Source: Brevundimonas sp. LM2
Lineage (GTDB): Bacteria > Pseudomonadota > Alphaproteobacteria > Caulobacterales > Caulobacteraceae
DNA length: 64,000 nucleotides
NCBI RefSeq assembly: GCF_002002865.1
Contig: NZ_CP019508.1
Location: 1,332,501 to 1,396,500, forward strand
Direction: 5' to 3'
The notes beneath the pieces are model-generated. The model did not search any database. It was not told where the DNA came from and saw only the letters and a list, made by a program, of their open reading frames with translations. The position numbers were made by a program, and so were the translations under genes. Below are positions 8,804 through 17,263 of the stretch, piece by piece. Positions within the stretch are counted from its first letter, which is position 1, and every line of letters starts with the position of its first letter.

Positions 8804-9511
8804 TCAGGCTTCGGTCTTGTCGCCCTCGGCGGCGGCGTCTTCGTCGCCCTGTTCCGTGGCGGGAACGTCGCCGGCCTCGATGGCAGCGGCTTCGGCCACG
8901 GCGGTCTCTTCGGCGATGGCTTCCTCGATCTGGTCGGCGGCGATGGCGGCCGACGAGACCTTGATGGCGCCGATCACGAAGTCACGGTCGGTGATGGTGG
9001 CTTCCACGTCCGACGGCACCTTGACGTCCGACCAGCGGATGGTGTCGCCCAGCTTGTGGCCGGCCAGATCGACGACCAGGTCCTCGGGGATGTGGTCGGC
9101 GCGGACCATGATCTCGACCGAGTGACGGACGATCTCCAGCGTGCCGCCCTGACGGAAGGCCTTGCACTGGTCTTCGTTGATGAAGTGGATCGGCACTTCG
9201 ATCTTGATGGTCTGGTTCTCTTCGACGCGCATCAGGTCGAAATGCAGCGGACGGTCCGACACCGGGTCGAACTGAACGTCCTTGGCGATGACCGGCTGGC
9301 TCTCGTCGCCGTACTTCAGCGTGACCAGGTGGCCCAGCAGCTTGCCGGTGTAGAGGTTCTTGCGGAAATCCTTCTCGTTGACCGAGATGGCGACGGGGGC
9401 CTTGCCGCCGCCGTACAGGATGCCCGGAACAGCGCCCGAGCGACGGGCCGCGCGCGCGCCGCCGGTGCCGGTGTTCTCGCGAACGTCCACGTTCAGAATG
9501 ATCTCGGCCAT
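8804..9511 (-). CDS. rplY: 50S ribosomal protein L25 (Ctc form)
   Basis: A 235-residue L25 of the long Ctc type: the 5S-rRNA-binding N-terminal domain (MAEIILNVDVRENTGTGGAR) followed by a beta domain and an acidic Ala/Glu tail. I start at 9511, where MAEIIL gives the family N-terminus; an in-frame ATG 25 codons upstream would add a non-homologous leader. A weak promoter is at 9596-9624 and a terminator at 8746-8779. Confidence 0.95.
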   Translation of the reverse strand: MAEIILNVDVRENTGTGGARAARRSGAVPGILYGGGKAPVAISVNEKDFRKNLYTGKLLGHLVTLKYGDESQPVIAKDVQFDPVSDRPLHFDLMRVEENQTIKIEVPIHFINEDQCKAFRQGGTLEIVRHSVEIMVRADHIPEDLVVDLAGHKLGDTIRWSDVKVPSDVEATITDRDFVIGAIKVSSAAIAADQIEEAIAEETAVAEAAAIEAGDVPATEQGDEDAAAEGDKTEA

Positions 9512-9595
9512 CTGGCTCGCCTCAATAACAAAAACGCCTGCGCAGACTAACGGCCGCGCGGCGGGGTCCTGGACCCTCGAATTCAAGAGCGCGGG

Positions 9596-9624
9596 TCATT
9601 ACACGCAAGCGTCCCCTTGCGCAA
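9596..9624 (-). promoter_or_regulatory. possible promoter of rplY
   Basis: Minus-strand TTGCGC (9619-9624), 17-base spacer, TAATGA (9596-9601), about 85 bases before the rplY start. A plausible sigma-70-type match found by eye only; the rest of 9512-9688 shows nothing else I can name. Confidence 0.35.
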
Positions 9625-9688
9625 CCGCGTCCGCGAACGAAAGCCGACCTCCGGCGGATAGTCTGCGCCGAGGAGGGGCGATCGGGCT

Positions 9689-10759
9689 CTAGCGCGTGCC
9701 CGTTTGGGTGGCCGCGATCGAGGCGGTCGCGGCGTCCAGGGCCACGCCTTCGACCGGAGCCACAGAGGCGGTGAGGGGCTCTGCCACCGGGGTGACCACG
9801 GGCACCGTCGCCTGGGCCGTGCAGGTCGCCAGGTCGCGGACGATGTGGCGACCGACGCAGAACATGTCCTCATAGCTGGGGCGCGAGGCGGCCAGACACT
9901 GGAACAGGTTCAGCTTCGACATATCCAGACAGAACTGGGCATTGGTCTCGATCGACAGGGCCTCGGTGTTGGCGCGCGCGTCCTCGCCGGCGGCACCCAG
10001 GGCGGCCAGTGCGGCGATGGCCAGGGAATGGACGACGGCCGGCGTATAGGGCGGGGCCGTCGTCGCCGGGGCCAGGTTCAGCCCCGTGCCGCTGTTGGCG
10101 GCCGCGAACAGTCGGGCGGATTCGTCGGGCGAGGGCAGCATCTGGCCGGCCGAAATGGTCTTGGCCGTCTCCAGCCGAACGGCCCGGTCGACGATCGGCA
10201 CGGTCGCCCAGCGGCGGCGCGGATCGCTGCGTTCCTGGATGGTATAGGCGTCCGCCTCCACCGCATCGGCGATGGTCGTCAGGGCGGCGATATCCTGGCC
10301 CAGGGTGGCGATGATCAGACCGGCCGCGACATCGGCCCCCGGCAGGGTGGCGGCATAGGCGGGGTCGCGGATGATGCTGGCGACGACCTCGGCCCGGATC
10401 GTGGGATCGACGGCGAAGGTGCGGACCCCGGCGACGAACTCCGGCGACTGCAGCGCCAGGATCGAGCCGTAGGCGATCATGCCGCGCGACAGGGTGGCGG
10501 GATCGTAGGCCGCGCCCTTGTGCATGGCGGTCTGAATGGACGCGGCGTCGGGAAAGCCCGCCTGGATGGTGCCGACGTCGCGGATGAAGGCCACATAGAT
10601 CGAGGCGGCCTGGGCGACGCCTTCGTTCAGACTGACGGGCGGTGGCGGCGGGGGCGCCACGACGACGGCCGCGGGCTCCGGCGTGCTGCACCCGACCAGG
10701 ACGGCGGCCGCCGCGGCCATGATGATCGCCGCAGCGCGCTGCGAAAATGCCAGACGCAT
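9689..10759 (-). CDS. uncharacterised lipoprotein, paralogue of the next gene
   Basis: A 356-residue predicted lipoprotein: MRLAFSQRAAAIIMAAAAAV with lipobox VGC, then a Pro-rich linker (PPPPPP). The body is mostly Ala-rich helix. Near the C-terminus a cysteine-containing block, CLAASRPSYEDMFCVGRHIV, is nearly identical to that of the upstream gene; there are further Cys in AQFCLDM and LATC. The two proteins share LNEGVAQ/LNDSVIQ, a long ILALQSPEFVAGVR block and LPGADVAAGLI, so they arose by tandem duplication. I do not recognise a described family; envelope location is likely. Confidence 0.8.
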   Translation of the reverse strand: MRLAFSQRAAAIIMAAAAAVLVGCSTPEPAAVVVAPPPPPPVSLNEGVAQAASIYVAFIRDVGTIQAGFPDAASIQTAMHKGAAYDPATLSRGMIAYGSILALQSPEFVAGVRTFAVDPTIRAEVVASIIRDPAYAATLPGADVAAGLIIATLGQDIAALTTIADAVEADAYTIQERSDPRRRWATVPIVDRAVRLETAKTISAGQMLPSPDESARLFAAANSGTGLNLAPATTAPPYTPAVVHSLAIAALAALGAAGEDARANTEALSIETNAQFCLDMSKLNLFQCLAASRPSYEDMFCVGRHIVRDLATCTAQATVPVVTPVAEPLTASVAPVEGVALDAATASIAATQTGTR

Positions 10760-10862
10760 GAACGGTCCCCCGGGTACGATACACGGCGCTGGTTGCGCGC
10801 CTGTGTCTATATCGCGTCGCGCCCGGTTGTCCGATCGTTAATCCTGAGAGGCGAGTGCGAAT

Positions 10863-12062
10863 TTAAGGCGCGGGGGGCGCGGCGTTCAGGCGCTGGGTCG
10901 GGCTGGCGGCCGTGCCCGGGGACGCCGGGGGCGGCGCGGCGGGAGCCGGCAGCGACTGCGGTGTGATGGTCGGGCGAGGGACAGAGGGAGGCGGCGGCGC
11001 GAGCGACGGCGTCGGGGCGGCCGACGGGGCCGCGACCCGGCTTTGCATCGGCGCGTCGACCGTGATGACGCCCGCGGGCAGGGCCGTGCCCCGCGCGCAG
11101 GTCGACAGGTCCCGGACCACGTGGCGGCCCAGGCAGAACTCGACCTCATAGCTGGGGCGCGAGGCCGCGAGGCACTGGTACAGATTGAGCTTCGAACTGG
11201 CGAAACAGTCCTGGCTGGCGCGATCGTATTGCAGCGCGTCGGTGTTGGCGATGGCGTTCTCGCCCGCGGCATCCAGCGCCGCCAATGCCGCGAGGGCGAG
11301 AGCGCTGGACACGGCCGGCGGATAGGGCGGCTGGCGCAGCCGGGGGGCCGAAACCTCGAGCCCGGATCCAGAGGCGGCGGCGCTCGCCAGACGGGCGGCG
11401 TCGGCGGCATTGGCCAGCATGGTGCGGCCGGACAGATCCTTCACGGACTGGATCCGCGCCTCGCGGTCCGGCACCGGCTGGCGGGCCCAGCCCTGGCGGC
11501 CGTCGGCCTGGATGGCGTAGGCGTCGTTCTCGATCGAGTCCGCGGCCGTGCGCAGGGCGGCGATGTCGGCATCCAGCACGCCCATGATCAATCCGGCGGC
11601 GGCGTCGGCCCCCGGCAGGGTCGAGGCATAGGTCGGGTCCGCGACGATGCGCGCGACGGCCTGATCCCGCGTCGCACGATCAAGGGCGAACTGGCGCACG
11701 CCCGCCACGAACTCGGGCGACTGCAGGGCCAGGACGGAGGCATAGGCGACCAGCCCGCGCGAGATCTGGTCGGGCTGGTAGGTCGCGCCGCGCTGCATGG
11801 CGGCCAGGATGGCCTCGGGGCTCTCGAACCCCCCGCGCAGCGTCGCCATGTCCCGAGTGAACCCCAGATAGATGGCGGCGGACTGGATGACGCTGTCGTT
11901 CAACGAGACCGGCTTGGTCAGGATGGCCTGGGCGGCCGTCTCCTGAGCGATGCGGGCGGCCTCCGCCTCCTCGGCCGCCTTGTTCGACGCACAACCGGCC
12001 AGGACGCTCGCCGCGGCAAGGGCCGCCAGGGTCGATGCCCCCCGGCTCGAAAACAGACGCAT
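10863..12062 (-). CDS. uncharacterised lipoprotein, paralogue of the previous gene
   Basis: A 399-residue predicted lipoprotein with signal MRLFSSRGASTLAALAAASV and lipobox AGC. Start set at 12062, where the signal peptide begins; the open frame extends 37 codons further up without a signal. It has the same Ala-rich helical body as its neighbour, with VLALQSPEFVAGVRQFA, LPGADAAAGLI and CLAASRPSYEVEFCLGRHVV. It differs by a C-terminal tail of about 65 residues rich in Pro, Ala and Ser, suggesting a cell-wall-spanning or disordered segment. The gap of 103 bases between the two genes holds no clear terminator. Confidence 0.8.
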   Translation of the reverse strand: MRLFSSRGASTLAALAAASVLAGCASNKAAEEAEAARIAQETAAQAILTKPVSLNDSVIQSAAIYLGFTRDMATLRGGFESPEAILAAMQRGATYQPDQISRGLVAYASVLALQSPEFVAGVRQFALDRATRDQAVARIVADPTYASTLPGADAAAGLIMGVLDADIAALRTAADSIENDAYAIQADGRQGWARQPVPDREARIQSVKDLSGRTMLANAADAARLASAAASGSGLEVSAPRLRQPPYPPAVSSALALAALAALDAAGENAIANTDALQYDRASQDCFASSKLNLYQCLAASRPSYEVEFCLGRHVVRDLSTCARGTALPAGVITVDAPMQSRVAAPSAAPTPSLAPPPPSVPRPTITPQSLPAPAAPPPASPGTAASPTQRLNAAPPAP

Positions 12063-12135
12063 GCAAGATCCTCCGCAGCTTTCCCGGTCGCGACTCAATA
12101 GCAGGCCCCCGGCGGATTTGAGGCGAGCGTGCCAA

Positions 12136-13068
12136 TCAGTCGAAAAGTTTGGAAACCGATTCCTCGTTCGCAATCCGACGGATAGCCTCGCCGATCAGCG
12201 GCGCGATCGGAACGGTCCGGATCTTGGAACAGCTCGACACCTCGTGCGGCTGCTCGATGGAATCGGTGATCACCAGCTCCTTCAGCGGCCCGTCCGTCAC
12301 GCGTTGCACGGCGGGTCCGGAGAGGACGCCGTGGCTGATATAGGCCGAGACCGACGTCGCGCCCGCCTCGATCAGGGCCTTGGCCGCATTCACCAGGGTG
12401 CCGCCCGAATCGACGATGTCGTCGAACAGGATGCATTCGCGGCCGGCGACGTCGCCGATGATGTTCATGACCTCGCTCTCGCCCGCGCGGGGGCGGCGCT
12501 TGTCGACGATGGCCAGATCGACATTCAGCCGCTCGGCCAGGGACCGGGCGCGCACCACGCCGCCGACATCCGGCGAGACGATCATCAGATTGCCGCGTTG
12601 GTAGTGGTCCTTCACATCCAGGGCCAGCACCGGCGTGGCCACCAGATTGTCGGTCGGAATGTCGAAGAAGCCCTGAATCTGGCCGGCGTGCAGGTCCATG
12701 GTCAGGACCCGGTCGGCCCCGGCGCGGGTGATCATATTGGCCACCAGCTTGGCCGAGATGGGCGTGCGGCCGCCCGTTTTCCGATCCTGCCGCGCATAGC
12801 CGAAATAGGGCATGACCGCCGTGATCCGCTTGGCCGACGCGCGCACCAGGGCGTCGATGCAGATCAGCAGCTCCATCAGATTGTCGTTGGCGGGATAGCT
12901 GGTCGACTGGATGACGAAGACGTCCTCGCCGCGCACGTTTTCCTCGATGACCGCGAACACCTCGTTGTCGGCGAACCGCTTCACCTGGGCCTTGGTCAGG
13001 GGCATGTCGAGGTGGTCGGCGATGGCCTGGGACAGGGTCCGGTTCGAGTTGCCAGCGAGCAGCTTCAT
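12136..13068 (-). CDS. prs: ribose-phosphate pyrophosphokinase
   Basis: Makes PRPP from ribose 5-phosphate and ATP for nucleotide, His and Trp synthesis. 310 residues starting [20 protein letters not shown]; the catalytic flexible-loop region [21 protein letters not shown] and the PRPP-binding loop [13 protein letters not shown] are intact. Length is normal for the bacterial class I enzyme. A strong promoter match lies at 13126-13153. Confidence 0.97.
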   Translation of the reverse strand: MKLLAGNSNRTLSQAIADHLDMPLTKAQVKRFADNEVFAVIEENVRGEDVFVIQSTSYPANDNLMELLICIDALVRASAKRITAVMPYFGYARQDRKTGGRTPISAKLVANMITRAGADRVLTMDLHAGQIQGFFDIPTDNLVATPVLALDVKDHYQRGNLMIVSPDVGGVVRARSLAERLNVDLAIVDKRRPRAGESEVMNIIGDVAGRECILFDDIVDSGGTLVNAAKALIEAGATSVSAYISHGVLSGPAVQRVTDGPLKELVITDSIEQPHEVSSCSKIRTVPIAPLIGEAIRRIANEESVSKLFD

Positions 13069-13125
13069 CCGGTCATCCTTTCGCCGTCATCGAACCGCCA
13101 ATGACGTCTGTTCCGTATCGCGCGC

Positions 13126-13153
13126 TCTTTAGCAGCGCATGGGGCCGTAGCAA
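13126..13153 (-). promoter_or_regulatory. housekeeping promoter of prs
   Basis: On the minus strand TTGCTAC (13147-13153), a 13-base spacer and GCTAAAGA (13126-13133) fit the Caulobacter sigma-73 pattern TTGACGS-N10-14-GCTANAWC. The predicted transcript start is about 50 bases before the prs ATG. The rest of the prs/bamD divergent gap shows no equally clear promoter for bamD. Confidence 0.6.
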
Positions 13154-13257
13154 GCCGTGACGTGCCGATCTCGGTGCATGGCGCGGTTCGCCGGGGGGTG
13201 ATAGGGAACGCGGTCTTGGATTCCGACTGGCCAGATCGGCCGTTCGGGCGTCGTGTG

Positions 13258-14130
13258 ATGAGGTTTGTCTTGCCGACTTTCTCCCGGTCTTCGTCCGTCC
13301 TTCGTCGGGGCGGCCTGGTCCTGATGGCCGCCGCCGTCACCCTGACCATGTCCGCCTGTAATGGCGGAGCCAATCGACCGCGCCTGGCCTATGAGGAGCG
13401 GCCGGTCGAGCTGCTGTACAACACCGGCTATACGCGGCTGCAATCGGGCCGCTGGTCCGACGCCGTCGACTATTTCCAGGAGGTCGAACGCCAGCATCCG
13501 TATTCGGAATGGTCGCGTCGGGCGATTTTGATGCAGATCTATGCCCACTATCAGGGCGGGGACTATGCGGAATCGATCGCGGCTTCGGACCGGTTCATCG
13601 CCCTGTTCCCCGGCAGCCCGTCGGCCGCCTATGCCTTCTACATGCGGGCGACCTGTCATTTCGAACAGATCGTCGACGTGGGCCGCGACCAGGGTCAGGC
13701 GCAGCAGGCCCTCGAGGGGCTGCGGGACGTCGCGCGCCGCTATCCGAACTCGTCCTATGCCACCGATGCGACGGTCAAGATCGACATGGTCAACGACCAG
13801 CTGGCGGGCAAGGAGATGTCCATCGGTCGCTACTACCAGCGCGCCAGCCAGCCGCTGGCGGCCATCGGCCGCTACAAGGCCGTGATCGACAACGAGGCCT
13901 TCCAGCGCACCTCGCACACGCCCGAGGCCCTGTATCGCCTGGTCGAGGTGTATCTGAGCCTGGGTCTGAAGGACGAGGCGGAGCGCAACGGGTCGGTGCT
14001 CGGCTACAACTATCCCGGCAGCCCGTGGTATTCGGAAGCCTATGCGCTGCTGACCGAGCAGGGCCAGAGCCCGGGCACGGCGCCGGCCGCGCCGCGCGAA
14101 AGCTGGCTGCAGCGGATCGTTCCGGGCTGA
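13258..14130 (+). CDS. bamD: outer membrane protein assembly factor BamD
   Basis: Lipoprotein of the beta-barrel assembly machinery. Start chosen at 13258 (MRFVLPTFSRSSSVLRRGG), which places a signal peptide directly before lipobox MSAC; 290 residues. The TPR-type repeats include PVELLYNTGYTRLQSGRWSDA, YSEWSRRAILMQIYAHYQGG and the conserved FPGSPSAAYAFYMRA. In Caulobacter bamD is followed by recN; here a BrnTA module intervenes. Confidence 0.95.
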   Translation: MRFVLPTFSRSSSVLRRGGLVLMAAAVTLTMSACNGGANRPRLAYEERPVELLYNTGYTRLQSGRWSDAVDYFQEVERQHPYSEWSRRAILMQIYAHYQGGDYAESIAASDRFIALFPGSPSAAYAFYMRATCHFEQIVDVGRDQGQAQQALEGLRDVARRYPNSSYATDATVKIDMVNDQLAGKEMSIGRYYQRASQPLAAIGRYKAVIDNEAFQRTSHTPEALYRLVEVYLSLGLKDEAERNGSVLGYNYPGSPWYSEAYALLTEQGQSPGTAPAAPRESWLQRIVPG

Positions 14131-14138
14131 GGTCAGGC

Positions 14139-14167
14139 TTGAACTTGATCGTTTTTGTAGCTACATA
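14139..14167 (+). promoter_or_regulatory. brnTA promoter with a palindromic operator over the -10 box
   Basis: TTGAACT (14139-14145), 14 bases, then GCTACATA (14160-14167) matches TTGACGS-N10-14-GCTANAWC at most positions. A perfect 10-bp palindrome TGTAGCTACA (14156-14165) overlaps the -10, a natural operator for the BrnA antitoxin. The -10 ends only one base before the brnT ATG, so the transcript would be leaderless or start within the codon; the alignment could therefore be off by a few bases. Confidence 0.5.
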
Positions 14168-14168
14168 A

Positions 14169-14453
14169 ATGATCGCGTTCGACCCGGAGAAGGACGCGGC
14201 GAACATTGCCAAACATGGCGTGTCGCTCGAGGCGGCGGCCCGGATCGGTTTGGATGACGCGGTCGTGGTTGCGGATGTCCGAAGGGATTATGGCGAGCCA
14301 AGATGGATTGCTTATCAGCAGCTCGACGGCCGCGTGCACGTCCTGGTGTTCACCCTTCGCGATGGCGCGACCCGGCCAATCAGCTTGAGGAAGGCCAATG
14401 ACCGTGAGCGACGACTATTCGAAAGCCGGCGGAGTGGCGGAAGCGCCGCTTGA
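14169..14453 (+). CDS. brnT: BrnT family type II toxin (RelE-like fold)
   Basis: A 94-residue ribonuclease toxin. MIAFDPEKDAANIAKHGVSL is the family N-terminus (F-D-P-x-K-x-x-x-N-x-x-K-H-G-V), and RPISLRKANDRERRLFESRR carries the conserved Ser-x-R-K-A-N basic helix. Toxin-first order with BrnA downstream is standard. The 3' end overlaps brnA by 56 bases in another frame, longer than the usual few bases, so the last 18 toxin codons also encode the start of the antitoxin. Confidence 0.88.
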   Translation: MIAFDPEKDAANIAKHGVSLEAAARIGLDDAVVVADVRRDYGEPRWIAYQQLDGRVHVLVFTLRDGATRPISLRKANDRERRLFESRRSGGSAA

Positions 14454-14712
14454 TTTCGTGCTCGACGAAGATGACGCGCCTGAATTGACCAACGACATGA
14501 TAGCGCGGGCCAGGCTGGGGCATGAAGTCCTTCCGGAATACATTCTCGCCCAATCCCCACGTTCACCGGGTCGACCCCGCAAGCCGTCGCCGAAGGTCCA
14601 GACCACCCTTCGCCTCGATGCCGAGGTGATCGACTTCTACAAGGCGGGCGGGCCCGGCTGGCAGTCGCGGATAAATGCGGCCCTGCGCAAGCATGCGGGA
14701 TTCACAGACTGA
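14398..14712 (+). CDS. brnA: BrnA family antitoxin
   Basis: A 104-residue antitoxin. The N-terminal half is acidic (DFVLDEDDAPELTNDMIARA) and should bind BrnT. The C-terminal half (RPRKPSPKVQTTLRLDAEVI, then DFYKAGGPGWQSRINAALRK) is the ribbon-helix-helix DNA-binding domain, with the GPGWQSRIN signature typical of BrnA. The stop codon ends two bases before the LexA box of recN. Confidence 0.88.
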   Translation: MTVSDDYSKAGGVAEAPLDFVLDEDDAPELTNDMIARARLGHEVLPEYILAQSPRSPGRPRKPSPKVQTTLRLDAEVIDFYKAGGPGWQSRINAALRKHAGFTD

Positions 14713-14714
14713 CC

Positions 14715-14729
14715 GTTCCCTCCCTGTTC
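14715..14729 (+). promoter_or_regulatory. LexA (SOS) box upstream of recN
   Basis: GTTC (14715-14718), seven bases, GTTC (14726-14729): an exact match to the alphaproteobacterial LexA operator GTTC-N7-GTTC. A third GTTC sits at 14741-14744. Just downstream TCTAGACT (14733-14740) could be the -10 box and lies in a 10-bp palindrome AGTCTAGACT. The position, about 55-70 bases before the recN ATG, fits SOS control of recN. Confidence 0.75.
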
Positions 14730-14782
14730 TAGTCTAGACTGTTCGCGATGACGATTCGCCATTCCCTCATGCCGGCCTCGGC

Positions 14783-16483
14783 ATGCTGACCAGTCTGTCG
14801 ATCCGCGACGTGGTGCTGGTCGACGTCCTCGATCTGGAGGTCGCCGACGGCCTGACCGTGCTGACCGGCGAGACCGGGGCGGGCAAGTCGATCATTCTCG
14901 ACGCTCTGGGTCTGGCCCTGGGCGGACGGGGGGAGGCGGGGCTGGTGCGGGCCGGGGCCAAGCAGGCCGTGGCCACGGCCGTCTTCACCGCTCCGGACGA
15001 CGCCGACCTGATCGCCCTGATCGAGGAAAAGGGGTTCGACGTGACGCCGGGCGAGGACCTGATCCTGCGTCGCGTCGTCTCCGCCGACGGACGCAGCCGG
15101 GCCTATGTCAACGACCAGCCTGCCGGGGTCGCCGCGCTGCGCGAGATCGGGGCGCGGCTGGTCGAGGTCCACGGCCAGCACGAGACGGTCGGCCTGCTGG
15201 ACTGGAAGACCCATCGCGGCCTGCTGGACGCCTACGGCGGTCTGGCCCCGCAACTGACCGGGGTGGCGGCGGCGTCGGAGCGGCTGAAGGCGGCCGAGGC
15301 GAAGCTGGAGGCCCTGCGTGCGGCCGCGGCCGATGCGGCGACACGGGCTGAAGAGATCACCCTGAACCTGGCCGACCTCGACGCCCTGGATCCGCGCGAG
15401 GACGAGGAAACCGAGCTGGCCGGCGAACGGGCCGTGCTGGGGGCGGCGGAAAAGGCCGTCGCCGATCTGGCCGACGCCCGGATCAACCTGGGCGGCGACA
15501 AGCTGAGCCAGAAACTGTCGGCCGCGCTGCGGGCCGTCGAACATGCCCGCCAGCGGGCCACCCAGGCCGGGGTCGAGGCCGACCATCCGGTGCTGACCCG
15601 CCTGACCGCCGCCGCCGAGGCCATCGACCGCACCATGGTCGAGGCGGCCGAGGCCATCGCCGAGGTCGACGCCGCCGCCAATGCCTTCGATTTCGAGCCC
15701 GGTCGCCTGGACAAGGCCGAGGAGCGGCTGTTCGCCCTGCGCGCCGCGGCCCGCAAGCTGAACACCACGGTCCACGCCCTGCCGACGCTGCGCATCTCGC
15801 TGCGCGAACAGCTGCGCCTGATCGAGGACGGGGCCGAGGCCATGACGGCCGCCGGTCGCGAGGCCGCCGTGGCGCGCGAGCACTACGACGTCGCGGCGTC
15901 GCTGCTTAGCTCGGGCCGCGAGGCCGCCGCCGAACGGTTGTCGAAGGCGGTGATGGAGGAACTTGGGCCGCTGAAACTGGACCGCGCGCGGTTCCGCGTG
16001 GCGCTGGAGCCTGTGGCCGAGGGGCGCCGGGGGCCGCTGGGCGTCGAGACCGCCCGGTTCGAGATCGCCACCAATGCGGGCACGCCGTTCGGGCCGCTGG
16101 ACGCCATCGCCTCGGGCGGCGAACTGGCCCGCTTCGCCCTGGCCATGAAGGCGGCCCTGGCCGGCCGCGCGGACCAGCGCCAGCCGGTGATGATCTTCGA
16201 CGAGGTCGATCAGGGCGTCGGCGGGGCCGTGGCCGAGGCCGTGGGCCAGCGGCTGAAACGCCTCTCCACCGGGGCCCAGGTCCTGGTCGTCACCCACAGC
16301 CCCCAGGTCGCCGCGCGCGGCCATGCCCACTGGAAGGTTCGCAAGGCCGATGCCGCCGGGGTGACCACCACGACGGTCGATGCCCTGGACGCCGACGCCC
16401 GCCGCGAGGAGATCGCCCGCATGCTGGCCGGGGCCACGATCACCGACGAGGCCCGGGCGGCGGCGCGGGCGCTGATCGGCTAG
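14783..16483 (+). CDS. recN: DNA repair protein RecN
   Basis: SMC-like ATPase of double-strand break repair. 566 residues: Walker A GETGAGKS at 30-37, QPAGVAALREIGARLVEVHG with the family QH segment after it, two Ala/Glu-rich coiled-coil arms (about 160-370), signature IASGGELARFALA near 435, Walker B MIFDEVDQGVGG near 470. SOS-type promoter upstream. The stop overlaps the convergent TauE gene stop by four bases (16480-16483). Confidence 0.96.
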   Translation: MLTSLSIRDVVLVDVLDLEVADGLTVLTGETGAGKSIILDALGLALGGRGEAGLVRAGAKQAVATAVFTAPDDADLIALIEEKGFDVTPGEDLILRRVVSADGRSRAYVNDQPAGVAALREIGARLVEVHGQHETVGLLDWKTHRGLLDAYGGLAPQLTGVAAASERLKAAEAKLEALRAAAADAATRAEEITLNLADLDALDPREDEETELAGERAVLGAAEKAVADLADARINLGGDKLSQKLSAALRAVEHARQRATQAGVEADHPVLTRLTAAAEAIDRTMVEAAEAIAEVDAAANAFDFEPGRLDKAEERLFALRAAARKLNTTVHALPTLRISLREQLRLIEDGAEAMTAAGREAAVAREHYDVAASLLSSGREAAAERLSKAVMEELGPLKLDRARFRVALEPVAEGRRGPLGVETARFEIATNAGTPFGPLDAIASGGELARFALAMKAALAGRADQRQPVMIFDEVDQGVGGAVAEAVGQRLKRLSTGAQVLVVTHSPQVAARGHAHWKVRKADAAGVTTTTVDALDADARREEIARMLAGATITDEARAAARALIG

Positions 16484-17259
16484 CCGCCGATAGCCCGCAC
16501 GGCCACATAGACGGCGACGACCAGGATCAGGCCGGCGAACAGCCGGTTACCCAGCGGGGCATTGGCTCCGAGCCGTTTCGCCAGCGGCAGACCCGCCAGC
16601 GTCCCACCGACTCCGCCGACGGCCATGGCCGCGACCAGGGTAGGGTCGACCCAGCCCGACAGCGCATAGTTGCTGGCGGTCGCCGCGCCGAAGGCCGCCA
16701 CGCTGAGCAGGGAGGTGGCTTGGGCGGTCGCCAGTGTCATGCCGGTCGAGACCATCAGCCCCGGGACGATCAGGAACCCGCCGCCGATGCCGAAGAAGCC
16801 GGCCGCCGATCCGACGCCGGCCCCGGCCAGACCGATCCGGGGCGACATGGCCCAGCTCAGGGTCGGCTCCGGCCGCTCGATCACGGCCTTGGGGCGCAGC
16901 ATGGACAACCCCACAGCTGCCATTGCGACGGCGAAGATCAGCAGCAGCTGATGGCCGTCGATCATCTTGGCCAGCGAAGATCCCACCCAGGCCCCGGCCG
17001 CGCCCGTGACCGCGAAGACGAGGGCGCAGGGCCAGCGCACGCGCCCGGCCCGCGCATGGCCGGACAGAGCCGTCAGGGCGTTCAGGGCCACACCGGCCGC
17101 CGAGACCCCAATCGCGACATGCGGATCGGCGACCCCCACCACATACAGCAGCAGCGGCACGGCCAGGACAGAACCGCCGCCGCCGAACAGGGTCAGCAGC
17201 AGAGCGACCACGCCCCCACTTAGCGTGGCCAGGATCAGCGGCAGCAGGGCGGTGGTCAC
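16480..17259 (-). CDS. sulfite exporter TauE/SafE family membrane protein
   Basis: A 259-residue inner-membrane protein with about eight hydrophobic segments and the two half-family repeats; the N-terminal one carries LLTLFGGGGSVLAVPLLLYV, the second FFGIGGGFLIVPGL. The G-G-G-x-L-x-V-P-x-L pattern is characteristic. GTG start at 17259. Third gene of the bigR-rhodanese-TauE unit, so the probable role is export of sulfite or a related sulfur product formed during sulfide oxidation. Confidence 0.88.
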   Translation of the reverse strand: MTTALLPLILATLSGGVVALLLTLFGGGGSVLAVPLLLYVVGVADPHVAIGVSAAGVALNALTALSGHARAGRVRWPCALVFAVTGAAGAWVGSSLAKMIDGHQLLLIFAVAMAAVGLSMLRPKAVIERPEPTLSWAMSPRIGLAGAGVGSAAGFFGIGGGFLIVPGLMVSTGMTLATAQATSLLSVAAFGAATASNYALSGWVDPTLVAAMAVGGVGGTLAGLPLAKRLGANAPLGNRLFAGLILVVAVYVAVRAIGG

Positions 17260-17263
17260 GGGA

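Noticed and set aside
14729..16330. Minus-strand open frame opposite recN
   Set aside because: Shadow of recN, rich in Gly, Gln, Arg and Ala, without start context.
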